A stretch of DNA of 14,024 nt, from assembly GCA_937944175.1 (NCBI GenBank), contig CALDZW010000076.1:1-14024 (forward strand), written 5' to 3'. Every line of letters begins with the position of its first letter. Position 1 is the stretch's first letter. This document shows, piece by piece, positions 1 through 10,414 of this stretch. Below the pieces are notes generated by a model. That model searched no databases and was not told the DNA's origin. It was given only the letters and a program-made list of their open reading frames with translations. The stretch is from an uncultured Candidatus Altimarinota bacterium (GTDB lineage Bacteria > Patescibacteriota > Gracilibacteria > BD1-5 > UBA6164). The position numbers and the translations under genes were made by a program.

Positions 1-2405
1 GTTCCTCTCAATTTTCCAAGAACTTGCACTCAAATTTTCACGGTATCATCTACTACTAATTTTGGATCAAATTCTGGCCATGATGCAAAGTGGATTGACT
101 TTACAACACCTTTATTCATTCTTTCCCATAATTCTTCAGCGAGATGAGGAGCAAATGGATTCAAAATAATACAAAAATTTTCTCTCCATTCTCTTTGCAA
201 GTCTATGTCTTGAGGAAGTCAATTATTGACTAAAATCATAAGTGCAGCTATTGCCGTATTGAATTTATATTCTGAAATATCTTCTCAAAGCTTTTTAATA
301 GTCTTATGAAGTAGCTTCATAGTCTCTTCATCACTCACAGTTGAAATTTTTGCTTCAGGAGTAAAAAGTCGTTCTGCTTTTTCTAAAAATCTTCTCACTC
401 ATACAATATTTTTTGTATCCCAAGGGGCTGTATCTTTGAATTCACAAATATACATCTCATACAAACGTAAGCTATCAGCTCAGTATTCTTTCACTATTTC
501 ATCTGGATTCACTACATTTTTGAGTGACTTACTCATTTTTGATACTATTCTATTTACTTCATCTCCGGTAGCAATCTCATAAAATTTTTCATCTCTTTCT
601 TCTACCAAATCATTCGCAAGGAGTCAGCCATTTTTTTTCTGAAAAGCATGAGCTAAAATCATTCATTGATTTCTCAGTCTTCCAAATGGTTCATCTGTAG
701 GAACAACCCCTATATCAAATAAAAATTTATGCCAAAAACGTGCATAGAGCAGATGCAATACTGCGTGCTCTGCTCATCCAACATAACTATCTACTTCACC
801 CCAGTATTTAGCAACCTCTGGATCAACTAATTTGTCTGGATTTTTTGGATCCATAAAACGCAGGTAATACCAGCAACTTCCTCACCATTGAGGCATAGTA
901 TTTGTTTCTCTCTTTCACGGTCACCCACACTGTGGACACTCACAATTAACAAAGCTTTCAATATTTGTAAGCGGACTAGTTCCATCTCCACTTGGTTCAA
1001 AATTTTCAGTTTCTGGGAGCAATATCGGAAGATTTTCTTCTTTCTCTCACACAATTCCACACTCATCACAATGAACTAAAGGAATTGGTTCCCCCCAGTA
1101 TCTTTGCCTACTAAAAAGCCAATCTCTCAGTTTGTAGTTTATTTTCTTTAAACCAAATCATTTATCTTCTGCTAATTGTGTAAGTTGTTTTTTAGCTTCT
1201 TCTGATCCAAGTCAATCAAATTCTCATGAATTTATTAACACTCAGTATCATGTAAAAAAATCCTCAAAACTTAATAGTGCATTCTTTTTATCTTCCTCAC
1301 ATCATTTTGGTAAAATCGATACTTTTAAATCTATCCCATATTTTTTAGCAAAGACAAAATCTCTTTCATCATGAGCATCTCAAAACACAGCTCATGTTCC
1401 ATAGCTTCATAAAACAAAATCACCAATCCATAATGGTACTTCTTCACCATTGAATGGATTAATAGCGTAACTTCCTGTGAATACTCCTGTTTTTTCTTTA
1501 TTATCAGCTGTTCTATCTTGATCGGAAATTTGAGATGATTTCTCAATATATTCTTCACATCTTTTCCTTTGTTCATCCTGAATAAATACCTGAACATCTT
1601 TATTATCTGGTGCTAATACAGCAAAAGCCATACTAAAGACTGTGTCTACTCTTGTTGTATATACTCAAATTATTCCTAATTTTTTCTCTTTTGAAGCATC
1701 AACCACATCCATACTAAACTCACACCCTTCAGATTTCCCTATCCAATTTCTCTGCATGTCCTTAATTCCTTCTGGCCAATCAAGCCTATCAACATCGTTA
1801 AGTAATCTGTCAGCATATTTAGTAATGGCTAATACCCACTGTCTAATTTTTTTCTTTTCAACTTTTTCCCCACACCTTTCACACGTAAAATCATTGTTTA
1901 CTTCTTCATTTGCTAGTCCTGTTTTACATGAGGGGCAATAATTAATAGGAAGGTCCTGTTCATAAGCAAGTCCCTTTTCAAAAAGTTTTAGAAAAATCCA
2001 TTGAGTCCATTTATAATATGCTGGATCAGTAGTATCAATTTCTCTATCCCAATCATAAGAGAATCAGAGTTCTTTGATTTGTCTTTTAAAATTAGCAATA
2101 TTTTCATCTGTGGTAATTCTTGGATGAGTTCCTGTTTTAATAGCATAGTTCTCTGCAGGAAGTCAAAAAGCATCCCATCACATTGGATGGAGCACATTAT
2201 GCCCTGTTGCATTTTTATAACGAGCTATGATATCATTAGCAGTATATCATTCTGGGTGACCAACATGTAGTCAAGCTCCAGATGGATATGGAAACATATC
2301 AAGACTATAAAATTTTGGTTTAGAAAAATCATTTTCTACTGTGAATGTTTTATTTTCTTCCCAATAATTCTGCCATTTTTTCTCTATTTTTTTATGATTA
2401 TACAT
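1..2405 (-). CDS. leuS: Leucyl-tRNA synthetase, C-terminus cut by window edge
   Basis: Class I aminoacyl-tRNA synthetase that charges tRNA-Leu in the cytoplasm. About 801 residues are visible. With TGA read as Gly the protein runs unbroken from ATG at 2405 and shows the HIGH motif as HVGH (47-50), a four-Cys zinc knuckle beginning NYCPSC (about 155-181), the CP1 editing domain with GTGAVFGDAHDERD, the RQRYWGEPIP motif, a second Cys cluster CPQCGGPGKRETNTMPQWGG, and the KMSKS loop (623-627). The last visible residues, VQVLGKLRGT, are the start of the usual C-terminal domain, so roughly 50 residues lie beyond base 1. Glycines in CGGP-G and in GTGAVFG are encoded by TGA. The gene lies 87 bp downstream of the prepilin cassette and probably has its own promoter (2450-2477). 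The identification is secure; only the C-terminal end is unseen. Confidence 0.97.
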
Positions 2406-2430
2406 AGTGTTTCTCTCTCAAATTACAGTA

Positions 2431-2462
2431 AATAAAAAGCTTACAATAAATAGTAAACTTTT
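2431..2462 (-). terminator. Hairpin terminator after the prepilin cassette
   Basis: In the minus-strand transcript AAAAGTTTAC pairs with GTAAGCTTTT across an 8-nt loop (arms 2453-2462 and 2435-2444). This gives a 10-bp stem with a single G-U wobble, and the stem runs into a T-rich tail (TTTTTATTT). On the opposite strand the wobble becomes an A-C mismatch, so the structure favours termination of minus-strand RNA. It lies 31 bp after the stop of the HExxH gene. The stem is AT-rich and therefore weak. Confidence 0.5.
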
Positions 2463-2477
2463 TGGCTATTTAGTCAA
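2450..2477 (-). promoter_or_regulatory. Probable sigma70-type promoter of leuS
   Basis: On the minus strand TTGACT (2472-2477) is followed after 16 bp by TACTAT (2450-2455), about 45 bp upstream of the leuS ATG. The -10 hexamer lies inside the terminator-like hairpin at 2435-2462. A transcript started here would contain only the 3' arm of that hairpin and so would not terminate on it. This is prediction from consensus only, in AT-rich DNA. Confidence 0.5.
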
Positions 2478-2492
2478 GAAAATATTATTATC

Positions 2493-3623
2493 CTAATACT
2501 CCAAATGTGGATACAGTTTATTTACTTCAGAAAAGTGTTCAATTTGTCTTTGTTTTGAGTTCAATATAATATCTTTTGAAACTCAAAGAGTGGTAAAAAT
2601 TTTATCAGTCATACACATTACTTTATACATTTCATCAAGGATCTCCTGTCAAAGTGGTGTAAATTTTCCATATTTTTTTAACACTTTATAGGTAATTTTA
2701 TTTTTGATATAGTATAGAGTTATTTTTTCTAGCCAAATTTCATCCAACGGTAATATTTTTTTTGCATACGTTTTCATCAGAATATAGACAACTGGAACAA
2801 ATGCATGAAGTCATAAATACACTCCATTAATATGCCTTGCATCAGGTCTATATGGGGAGTAATAATTTTCCTCATTTCCACTTGTAATAATCTGATCAAA
2901 ATGACGAATAATATTTAATTTATTGTGAGAAGACTCATGAATCACTGCTTCCAAATTATTCAGCTCTGGTACATTTGAACCTATTGTGTATCACATATAC
3001 AAGTGTCCTATACATTCCTTATAACTTGCTGAATTATGAACATTCTGAGCAGTACCCAAAGGCACTATTTTGGAAATAATCATATTCAATTCTGAGTATA
3101 TTCCCTTATCAACTTGTTTAAGCAGGTCAAAAGTCTTATTGTAGACTTCCAACCACTCTTCAGGAGTTTTATCTCAATATCATTTACTTCATCAATTTTT
3201 TGCATGCTCTGGATGTGCATCAAAAGCAGCATATGGATTGTTATCTTGATGCGTTAAATGAATACTTGTGTTAGCAATAACAGTACCTAAATTCATTGAT
3301 AACTGTTGTTTATTTCATGATAAAAACATACTCACTTCTTGCAAAAATCATTCTAACACTACTTCTTTCCCTTCAATTCATGTATCAATTTTATGAACAT
3401 ACTCTGAATATAGAAAATTGATCCTTGCTGAATTATCTCAATTGAGTATAAGTATTTTATTTTTTTTTCATAATAATAGGAGATCTCAAAAAATATTAGA
3501 TCAATTAACATCATCTATTTTTTTTGAAATCTCCTCAAGTTTTGATAATAATAGCATATAATACTTTTCTACATATCCTAAAAGCATTGTATTATTTTGT
3601 GTTCCTAATACGTAATATTTCAT
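2493..3623 (-). CDS. HExxH protein of the alpha-ketoglutarate-dependent peptide beta-hydroxylase type
   Basis: 376 residues, ATG at 3623, stop TAG. The C-terminal half carries the signature of the 'HEXXH motif domain' family, now known as aKG-HExxH peptide beta-hydroxylases. It has VIHESSHNKLNII with the motif residues H229, E230 and H233, then YYSPYRPDARHINGVYLG (R259, R263, H264), matching the family's block that resembles PWRpDpRPl-G and is thought to include the 2-oxoglutarate-binding Arg. In the family the two His residues hold Fe(II), and the enzymes hydroxylate the beta-carbon of side chains in ribosomal peptides. There is no signal peptide or membrane segment, so it should act in the cytoplasm. 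It is the last gene of the cassette, 10 bp after the membrane-anchored protein, and has no clear Shine-Dalgarno sequence. About a dozen Gly codons are TGA. No RiPP precursor, cyclase or radical SAM gene is nearby, so the substrate is unknown. A metalloprotease is the main alternative, but the second conserved block argues against it. Confidence 0.72.
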
Positions 3624-3633
3624 TGATCTGTAT

Positions 3634-4446
3634 TTAGTTAAAGTCTGCTAGGTCTATTACTGATGAAAGACGTATTTGTTTTTTAATAACTTTTTCTTCA
3701 CTTGACACCTCTGTAAACTTACCATCAATTTTAGAAAAAAAAGTATATTCAACTCTCAAAGAAGAAATTCTTAATTCTAAGTCAATCTGATTATTTTTAT
3801 TTTGAGTATCTGTTATTCATCAAAATGCCAATCTTATATCATTTATATTTTCTAATCAAGTACACTCAAGCTCGACTCTATCTTGAAAAGTTGTATCCAA
3901 CTCTGAAATTCCTTCAGGTAAAGAATTTTTTATGGATTCAACACAAAACCCTTTACTTTGTGAATCACCTCTCTCTATAACTTCATTCTCAATATTTTCT
4001 TCTGCTGATTCAGACATCATAATCGATCCATCATCAAGATATAGCTGAGAAAAAATGTCTTTTAATATAAATGGACTATCAGTTTTTTTTCACAATATTA
4101 AATCAAAATTCATATCAAGAGCTTCCGACTTTTGAGTTATTTCTCTCCCCACTGATCAGAGACTAAATACTCCTATTTTCTCTTGTCTTTGAAGTACCTT
4201 ATTACACACTTCTTCATTATTTGTACAAGTAAAATCAAAATCTGCAGGATAAATTTGTACCTGGTAATAATTAAGTTCTTCATCTGATGAGGCAAGGATT
4301 GTTTCATCATTAAATGATATGTTTTTTGTTGATATTTTTTCCTCAACCTCTGTAATATATTCATTTCCTCAAAAAAAGAAAAAATATCATCATAGTAATA
4401 ATATAAAGCTTATACCTCAAATAATTATGTAGTGAAATGGTTTCAT
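3634..4446 (-). CDS. Membrane-anchored protein of unknown function
   Basis: 270 residues, ATG at 4446, stop TAA. I do not recognise a family. A short N-terminal stretch (MKPFHY) is followed by one hydrophobic segment at about 7-27, with no charged residue after the AxA-type positions and no lipobox, which suggests an uncleaved signal anchor with the remainder outside the membrane. The exterior part is acidic (runs such as SESAEENIENEV) and mixed alpha/beta in appearance, and has four cysteines (74, 81, 168, 195) that could form two disulphides. Several glycines in the anchor are TGA codons. It starts 23 bp after the giant prepilin-like gene and ends 10 bp before the HExxH gene, so it is almost certainly co-expressed with both. 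It could be a pilus assembly accessory protein or a substrate of the hydroxylase; neither can be shown from sequence. Confidence 0.8.
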
Positions 4447-4469
4447 ATAATGACTATAGAAAATAAATA

Positions 4470-7400
4470 CTATTCTTGAATGTAGAATCAATTTGAAACT
4501 GATATTGGAGAGGCAATCTCATCATTATATGATTGGACCTTCCATCTATATATTGACCCAGGAGCAAGTCTAAAGTATCTATCTGCTTGAACACATCAGG
4601 GTTCAGTTACATCATTTGATGTTACACATATTGATCATGTATTTCAGACATCAATCCAGTCGAATACAAATGACTTCTTTGTTTTATTATACAATTGAAT
4701 AAAATACCCTGTTGCTTCATTTGATTTAGGAAAGTGTAGTGAAGCAAAATCTGTTCTTGTTTGATATCTGATATCATATCATACAGATTGACCATCTCTA
4801 ATAATTGAAGGAGGATTTACTATTGAACTAGCAATTTGATAAATATATCAGTCCTCTGCTGAAACAAGAATATCTAATATATTATCTTCATCTACATCTC
4901 CAAATACTATTCTCTTAATTGATGCTCCAATATCATATGCTTTTATGATATTTCCATCAAGGCCTATGATATAGATATATCCATCTCATCCTCACACAAG
5001 TACCTGAGTTGTTCAATCTCAGAGTAAGTCTCACAATAATACATCAGCAGTAGGTACTGGTACAAAGTTATCACTAAATACTTCATCTGAATTTGCATAT
5101 TTTTTAGCATTCAGATAGTAATTATTAAAGTGGTCTGTTACCACTCATCACTGCCATGATTTAAGAGATACTTGTCAATCAACTCACCTAAATACTACAT
5201 ATGAGTTCCCATTATTTCTAAATACAGATGGTGTCCCTCATGAAACTCATGCTGTTGATTTTACGTTTCAAGCTATATCTATAAGGCTTGTCAGTTGAGA
5301 AACATTATCTTCATCTCATGAAAACACATTTAAATTATCCATTCATCTCATAATTTCCTTTCTTCCATCTCAGTCAAAATCATATGCTATAGTTGTGTAC
5401 CAACTTGAATTCCCATATACTTGGTTTCATTGAGTCAATACTCATCAACTCAAACTCAATATTCTTGTCCAGCGAGCAGCAACTCATGCTCAAATCTCAT
5501 CTCTTCCATCATCATTCATATCTTCTGATACTGTTGAATGAATAGTTCCCCCCGAACACCATCCATTACCATTCCCCCAATCAAGATCTGGAGTCACATA
5601 TGAACCATCAAGACCACTTCTTATTGTAAAATATAGATTCCTAGGATATGCAGCACTCGCAGCACAGTATCACCACATCGCATCATCAACTCAGTCACCA
5701 TTAATATCACCTGACCATGCCTGTTGAGGGTATTTTAATGTATGATTTCATGGTCCATTAAACGTATATGCCTGTCATGATTTAAAGATTTCATTTTTTC
5801 CATCATGATCCATATCAAAGGAATAAAAGTAATCAGTTCAAAGATTAGTTGGTTGAACAATTGGCTTTGCTTCTCGTGCATCATACATTCACTTTCACTG
5901 GATCATAAGCTTATTATACTCATCATCACCATTTCATAGTTTTGATATGAGTATATCTCTTACTTCTCAACCTGAATAAAAATTATCATTTGTCATTTTG
6001 GTAAAGGTATAATCTCATGATCATGAATCCGTTTTATAATAATTAATGATATTACTGCTCAGATCATAAGTGATTGCATATACATTTTGTAAATCTTCTG
6101 ACATTCCCCACTGAATAACTCAAGGAATTCATGTATAGGGACCAAAACTTCTTTTTAGTACCACTCAAGTATCAAGTACTTCATAAAACCTGAAATATCA
6201 TCAATTAGTTACAACAAATTCTTTTACTCAATTTCCATCAGTATCAACACTGTCAAGAAATACTCCTGAATCATCGTTTTGTTCACTCTTAATGTCTCTT
6301 CCTCATTTAAAGAATGTAGATCAGAAAAATCATCCAGTAATTTCTAAGCTAGATGGTGTTAAAAATGTATCAACTCATGAAAAGGTATAAAAATAAAACT
6401 TTCAAGACTTATGGAGTACTACATAATCCTTTGCTCAATTATTATATAATCAGCTAATAGTATAACTTGAGTCAAACTTATCATACACAATATCATAATT
6501 GAATGCTTCATTTTGAGCTGAGGTTGGCTTATATAAAGTACTTCAGTTTCAATTATACTTTAACATCATCCACCTACTTGTTGAAAGATCATCAGGATCT
6601 TTTCAATACGTAATAATATAGGAATCACTTGGATTTGAAACATTTTTTAATGGTATTGGTTTTGTATAATTCCCATATGCTATTACTGCACCACCCGAGT
6701 CATAATTTAATGGATATGATAATGACATATATTGAGTCATTACACTTCATGAATCTAATCCTCAAACAAATATACGTGACTGCTTATTGTTATTTGTTTC
6801 TTGAGTAATTTGTGATACATATTCATCATTTCCATCACCATCAAAGTCGTAAAAATATCCTATTGATGAAGACCATCAATTCCATGTATTTCATCAAACT
6901 AGCCATTTTCAAAAGGCTGGCATCTTAAATTTATTGATTCCAGATTGTGATGAGTCAACATCACTTGAGTAAAAAGCAAATGTGTGTGATCACTTTGTTC
7001 AAACCACGTAATTTCATCAAATCTTTCAGACTGAAAACTGACTTGGCTGGTATCAATCACTTCATGCATTATAATTCCCATATCACTCTGATGCCCATAA
7101 GGTCTCTCCAACAACTTTTCAAGATTGCTCAAAAAATTCATATGAATGGTATTTATCATACCACTGCTTGAAATGATACTCTTTAATACCATCATTATTT
7201 ATATCAAATGTCTTATATTTCAATGAGGGCCAACTAAGCTTTACTGATTTTACAGGTCCTGTTACTTTTTGTGATGTCCACTCTAACACTCCTGTATCTC
7301 AGTTGATCACCCCAATTACCCAATCATCAGTAAGTGCTACAATAATTGATTTAACTCCAGAAGATAACACAGATTCAACTCATAAAATAGTTTTTATATC

Positions 7401-8687
7401 ATATACTTTTGATTCCCAGACATTTCATGAGGTCTCTACATCTCACATAAACAGTTTTCATCAAAAACCATACAATATATTTTCATTCCCATCTCAGTTA
7501 ATATCATATCATCCTAAATATTGAGCAGGTTTCTTTCATTGAGTAAAAAGCTTCCATTTTGTTCAAATAGCTTTACTTAGATCTCAAGGCATTCACATTG
7601 AGTTCCTTTCATGAGTTCATGTTTGAAGTCACTGACTAAAGGTCACACCTCATCATGAAAATACACTTCAGATGGTCCATTGCCCTGCATAATCACTGGT
7701 TCATGAAAAGGCTAATGCTCAAGAGGCTGTTGCTTCTTCGTCTCAAGTTATTAAATTTCAATCAATATCATAGTTTTCACAATCTATGTGAAGGATTTCT
7801 CTAGATAAAGCACAGGCTGCATCTGCAAAATTTTGTGTAGGATTAAACTCATCTGCATACACTGATCAAAATGTCTCATACTCTTGAGCAAATCTTAATG
7901 GTGAAGTGTTATAAAAATCGCTAAGTCGCTTATAAAAAGCCATTCTTTCTTTTTCTTTTTTTAACTCATCTATATCTCATGAAAATACAACCATTTCATC
8001 AACTTTTGCTGACAAGTCTAATATACTTTCAGTTGATAATGCTCACGAATAACTATGTGGAAGATTTGCAAATCACTTAAAAGCTAATGTCTTTTCTGTA
8101 TAAATATCTTGAATATCAACATAATCTGGGCTTACAGTAATAATACTTGGTATTGCAAGAATATAGTCTGTTGTTCAAATCGTAGTAACACTAATCTTTC
8201 AATTATAGCTTCAAACAATTGAAGTAAACAACTCATCAGTACCAGCTGCTTCAACAGAATCAAATATTAAATCTGATCTATTTATTAAATCATCTCATTC
8301 AAGAGCAAAACCTAACTCATATTCTTGCCTATCACCAACAAGCGAGTATGTATACTCATTCTCTGTAAGTGGATCAACAGGCACTTTTGAGAGTCTCTTT
8401 ACTCATGTAAGTGTCTTTTTTCAAAATGTTCCTTGATTCCAAAGTAATGCTCAACTAAATGTCACCTGAAATGGACGAGTAGTGGGAGGGTAATATCAGC
8501 TTTCCACCTTTACATACTCTAGAACACTCCTCATATTATTAATATCATTAATTCTCACTGTATTTCTAGAGTCCCTTGCAAATGATTGAAACGACAGAAA
8601 AGCAACTACTGCAAGGATTGCCAGTATTGTTATAGTTATAATTAACTCTACTAGAGTCAGTCATTTTTTATTTTTACCAAATCCCAT
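4470..8687 (-). CDS. Giant prepilin-like surface protein with Ca-binding beta-propeller repeats
   Basis: 1405 residues, ATG at 8687, stop TAG. The N-terminus is a type IV/type II pseudopilin leader: basic MGFGKNKKG, then LTLVELIITITILAILAVVA with Glu at +5, followed by a pilin-type globular start (YYPPTT, then VPVDPLTENEYTYSL, as in minor pilins). From about residue 390 to 1275 there are about ten acidic loops of the DxDxDGxxE type that resemble integrin-alpha/FG-GAP or VCBS Ca-binding turns, separated by Trp- and Tyr-rich beta strands. This suggests one or two beta-propellers. The last ~120 residues (IQLYNKT, then YRWKVQSYNDE) look like a fibronectin type III-like beta-sandwich. Ordinary pilins have 130-200 residues, so this is about eight times larger. 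It is the first gene of the cassette. It is probably exported by the type IV pilus machinery and displayed at a pilus tip or on the surface as an adhesin; the ligand is unknown. About one residue in twelve is a TGA-encoded Gly. Confidence 0.85.
4872..7505 (-). repeat. Array of DxDxDG calcium-loop motifs within the giant protein
   Basis: Protein-level repeat. Loops begin near residues 395 (DINGDGNEN), 495 (DINNDGIKE), 614 (DFDGDGNDE), 815 (DTDGNGVKE), 958 (DMDHDGKNE), 994 (DINGDGVDD), 1056 (DMNDDGRDE), 1103 (DFDGDGRKE), 1220 (DLLGDGTTQ) and 1264 (DVDEDNILD). Spacing is 36-62 residues in the tighter stretches, typical of FG-GAP/VCBS blades, and 100-200 where intervening blades lack the acidic loop. 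The DNA copies are diverged, so this is not a recent tandem expansion. Confidence 0.8.
8589..8687 (-). other. Prepilin leader and N-terminal helix coding segment
   Basis: Residues 1-33 of the giant protein. The eight-residue basic leader ends in a TGA-encoded Gly (residue 9), the -1 position for prepilin peptidase. The mature protein would start LTLVE, with the conserved Glu at +5 needed for pilin assembly, and continue in a ~20-residue hydrophobic helix. Under the standard code the frame would stop exactly at the cleavage-site glycine. Confidence 0.85.
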
Positions 8688-8756
8688 ATAATTCTGCTAA
8701 AAAAAAATAATAAAAAAGGGAGATTCTCTATTAATTAATGCGAATATTATTATTTC

Positions 8757-8783
8757 AGTATATTTGATTTGAGAAAAAATCAA
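8757..8783 (-). promoter_or_regulatory. Possible promoter of the prepilin cassette
   Basis: Minus-strand TTGATT (8778-8783) and TATACT (8757-8762) are separated by 15 bp, shorter than the usual 16-18. The -10 is a good match and lies about 70 bp before the start codon, downstream of the terminator of the preceding transporter gene. Support is by consensus only. Confidence 0.35.
8764..8783. repeat. Short perfect inverted repeat upstream of the giant prepilin gene
   Basis: TTGATTT and AAATCAA arms of 7 bp flank a 6-bp spacer, 77 bp upstream of the ATG. On the minus strand a TTGATT that could serve as a -35 element is the first arm, and TATACT follows 15 bp later. It could be an operator or a chance palindrome in AT-rich DNA. 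Confidence 0.3.
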
Positions 8784-8835
8784 TTAATATCATATTTACA
8801 TTTAATATTTATATATCATAACTATTTTTGCACAC

Positions 8836-8864
8836 AAAAAAACTTCTCATATTGCAAGAAGCTT
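8836..8864 (-). terminator. Rho-independent terminator of the ArsB/NhaD-type gene
   Basis: On the minus strand AAGCTTCT, a 9-nt loop, then AGAAGTTT form an 8-bp stem (arms 8857-8864 and 8840-8847; one G-U pair). A run of seven T begins within the second arm. It starts 14 bp after the stop codon of the transporter and separates it from the prepilin cassette. Confidence 0.65.
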
Positions 8865-8877
8865 GTAAAATATTTTT

Positions 8878-10377
8878 TTATAATGATCCTAGGTACATAT
8901 AATATACAGCAAATGAAGCCAAGAATACCTGAAAGAACATTGAAGGAAGTCATACTTTCAGATATGCCATGAATGAAAGATTGTACTTTTCTTTTTGTAA
9001 TAGTCATGCCGCAACAATATTAGCTGAAGCTCATATAAGTGTTCCATTCCCTCACAGACAAGCACCAAGAGCTAGTGACCACCAAAGAAATGTTGCATCT
9101 CATGGCTGCGCTGCTACCAAACTTGCAACAACTGGCAACATTACAGCAGTGAAAGGAATATTATCAAGAAATGCTGAAAATATTGCTGAAACCCATAAGA
9201 TAACAAGAGCACACAGCAAGAGGTTGTCTCAAAAATTATCTTGAATAAGATTAGCTGCCAAGTCAAGAATTCATGTGTGTTCTAGTGCTCATACAATCAT
9301 AAAGAGAAACACAAAGAATCCTATAACTAACCATTCAACATCTCTTGAAAATGTAACATGAATAGCTTCTTCTGTTTTTTCATCATCTCAAGCAAACTTT
9401 TTTCTAATAAGCCTATCTCTCATAAACATAAGCAGTGCTGCTCACATAATAGCAGGTACAGCTGCCGGCATATGAAACATTCCATGAAGGAAAAAGAAAA
9501 TTATTACTAAGACTAAAACGATCAAACTAGCTCTTAAAAGCTTCTTATGTCTTATCTTATATTTTGGGGCCATTTCAATAACTTGCTGGTCAAAATTCTC
9601 AATTTCTTTTACAGCTCACAAATCTTTTCTTGAAAACCAATACAATTTAACCATCACAGCAATAAGTATCACTACAACAGGAGGTCACAGATTTACTATA
9701 AATTGAGAAAAAGTAAGTCCAGAGTAACTTCATATCATTATATTTGGAGGATCTCCAATTAGAGTGGCTGCTCCTCAGACATTAGATGCAATGATCAGCG
9801 GAATAATCATCTTCACAGGATTAAAGTCAAATAGTCTACATATAGATATTGCCACAGGAGTAATTAAGAAAATTGTTGTTACATTATCTAAAAATGCTGA
9901 CAAAACAGCTGTAATAAGGAAAAACATAACAAAGAGTTTCTTTAGATTTCATTTTGAAAAAACAAACATCTTAAAGGCCAGCCATTCAAACAATTTAGTC
10001 TGTCCAAGTACTCACACAATGATCATCATTCATACCAACAATAATATTACTTCTCAATCAATACTAGCAAAAGCTTGATCTAAAGTAAGAAGGTTAAATA
10101 CTTCATAGCTTGAACCTAAAATATATGTAAGAAAAATGAGTGATGTAGCCACAAAAAATACTACCAAAGTTCTTTGCACAGCTTCAGTGGCAATTATTCC
10201 AATAACTATGAGCATTACAATACTCATCATAATCCCTGCTGTCATATTAAGGGTTGGAGCAACATGAGTTACTACTTCAGTTGACGCATGTGCATCTATC
10301 CCATTTAATAGACATAAAGCCAACACTCCTCCAAGAGATAATTTAGCAATATTATTTTTTATAATGTCTCCAATCAT
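8878..10377 (-). CDS. ArsB/NhaD-family ion transporter
   Basis: 499 residues, stop TAA. A polytopic inner-membrane transporter of the ion transporter superfamily (ArsB, NhaD, P-protein). The two inverted halves each carry the diagnostic motif pair. The first half has FLDNVTT (D164) with ASNVGGAATLIGDPPN (D209). The second has FLDNIPF (D405) with GGNGTLIGASANI (about 443-455). Several of these glycines are TGA. Residues 1-31 look like a signal peptide or extra helix ending AHA-S. Family members move Na+/H+, arsenite or organic anions. The sequence is nearest in style to the general 'ArsB/NhaD' group, and the substrate cannot be assigned. ATG at 10377 was chosen; a GTG two codons upstream (10383) is also possible. 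The gene has its own promoter and terminator, so it appears to be a single-gene unit. Confidence 0.88.
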
Positions 10378-10414
10378 AGTCACTTGTTTTGAAAATAAGC
10401 TTAAGAATCAAGCT

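Noticed and set aside
2493..3623. Reading the HExxH gene as a secreted zinc metalloprotease.
   Set aside because: It has no signal peptide, and the downstream YSPYRPDAR block with its paired Arg residues belongs to the aKG-HExxH family rather than to peptidases.
6947..7524. Plus-strand open frames opposite the giant prepilin gene.
   Set aside because: They lie antisense to conserved propeller repeats and have no recognisable domains or start context; they are shadows.
9764..10078. Plus-strand open frame opposite the ArsB/NhaD-type gene.
   Set aside because: The minus strand carries the family motifs through the whole interval; the plus frame is a by-product.
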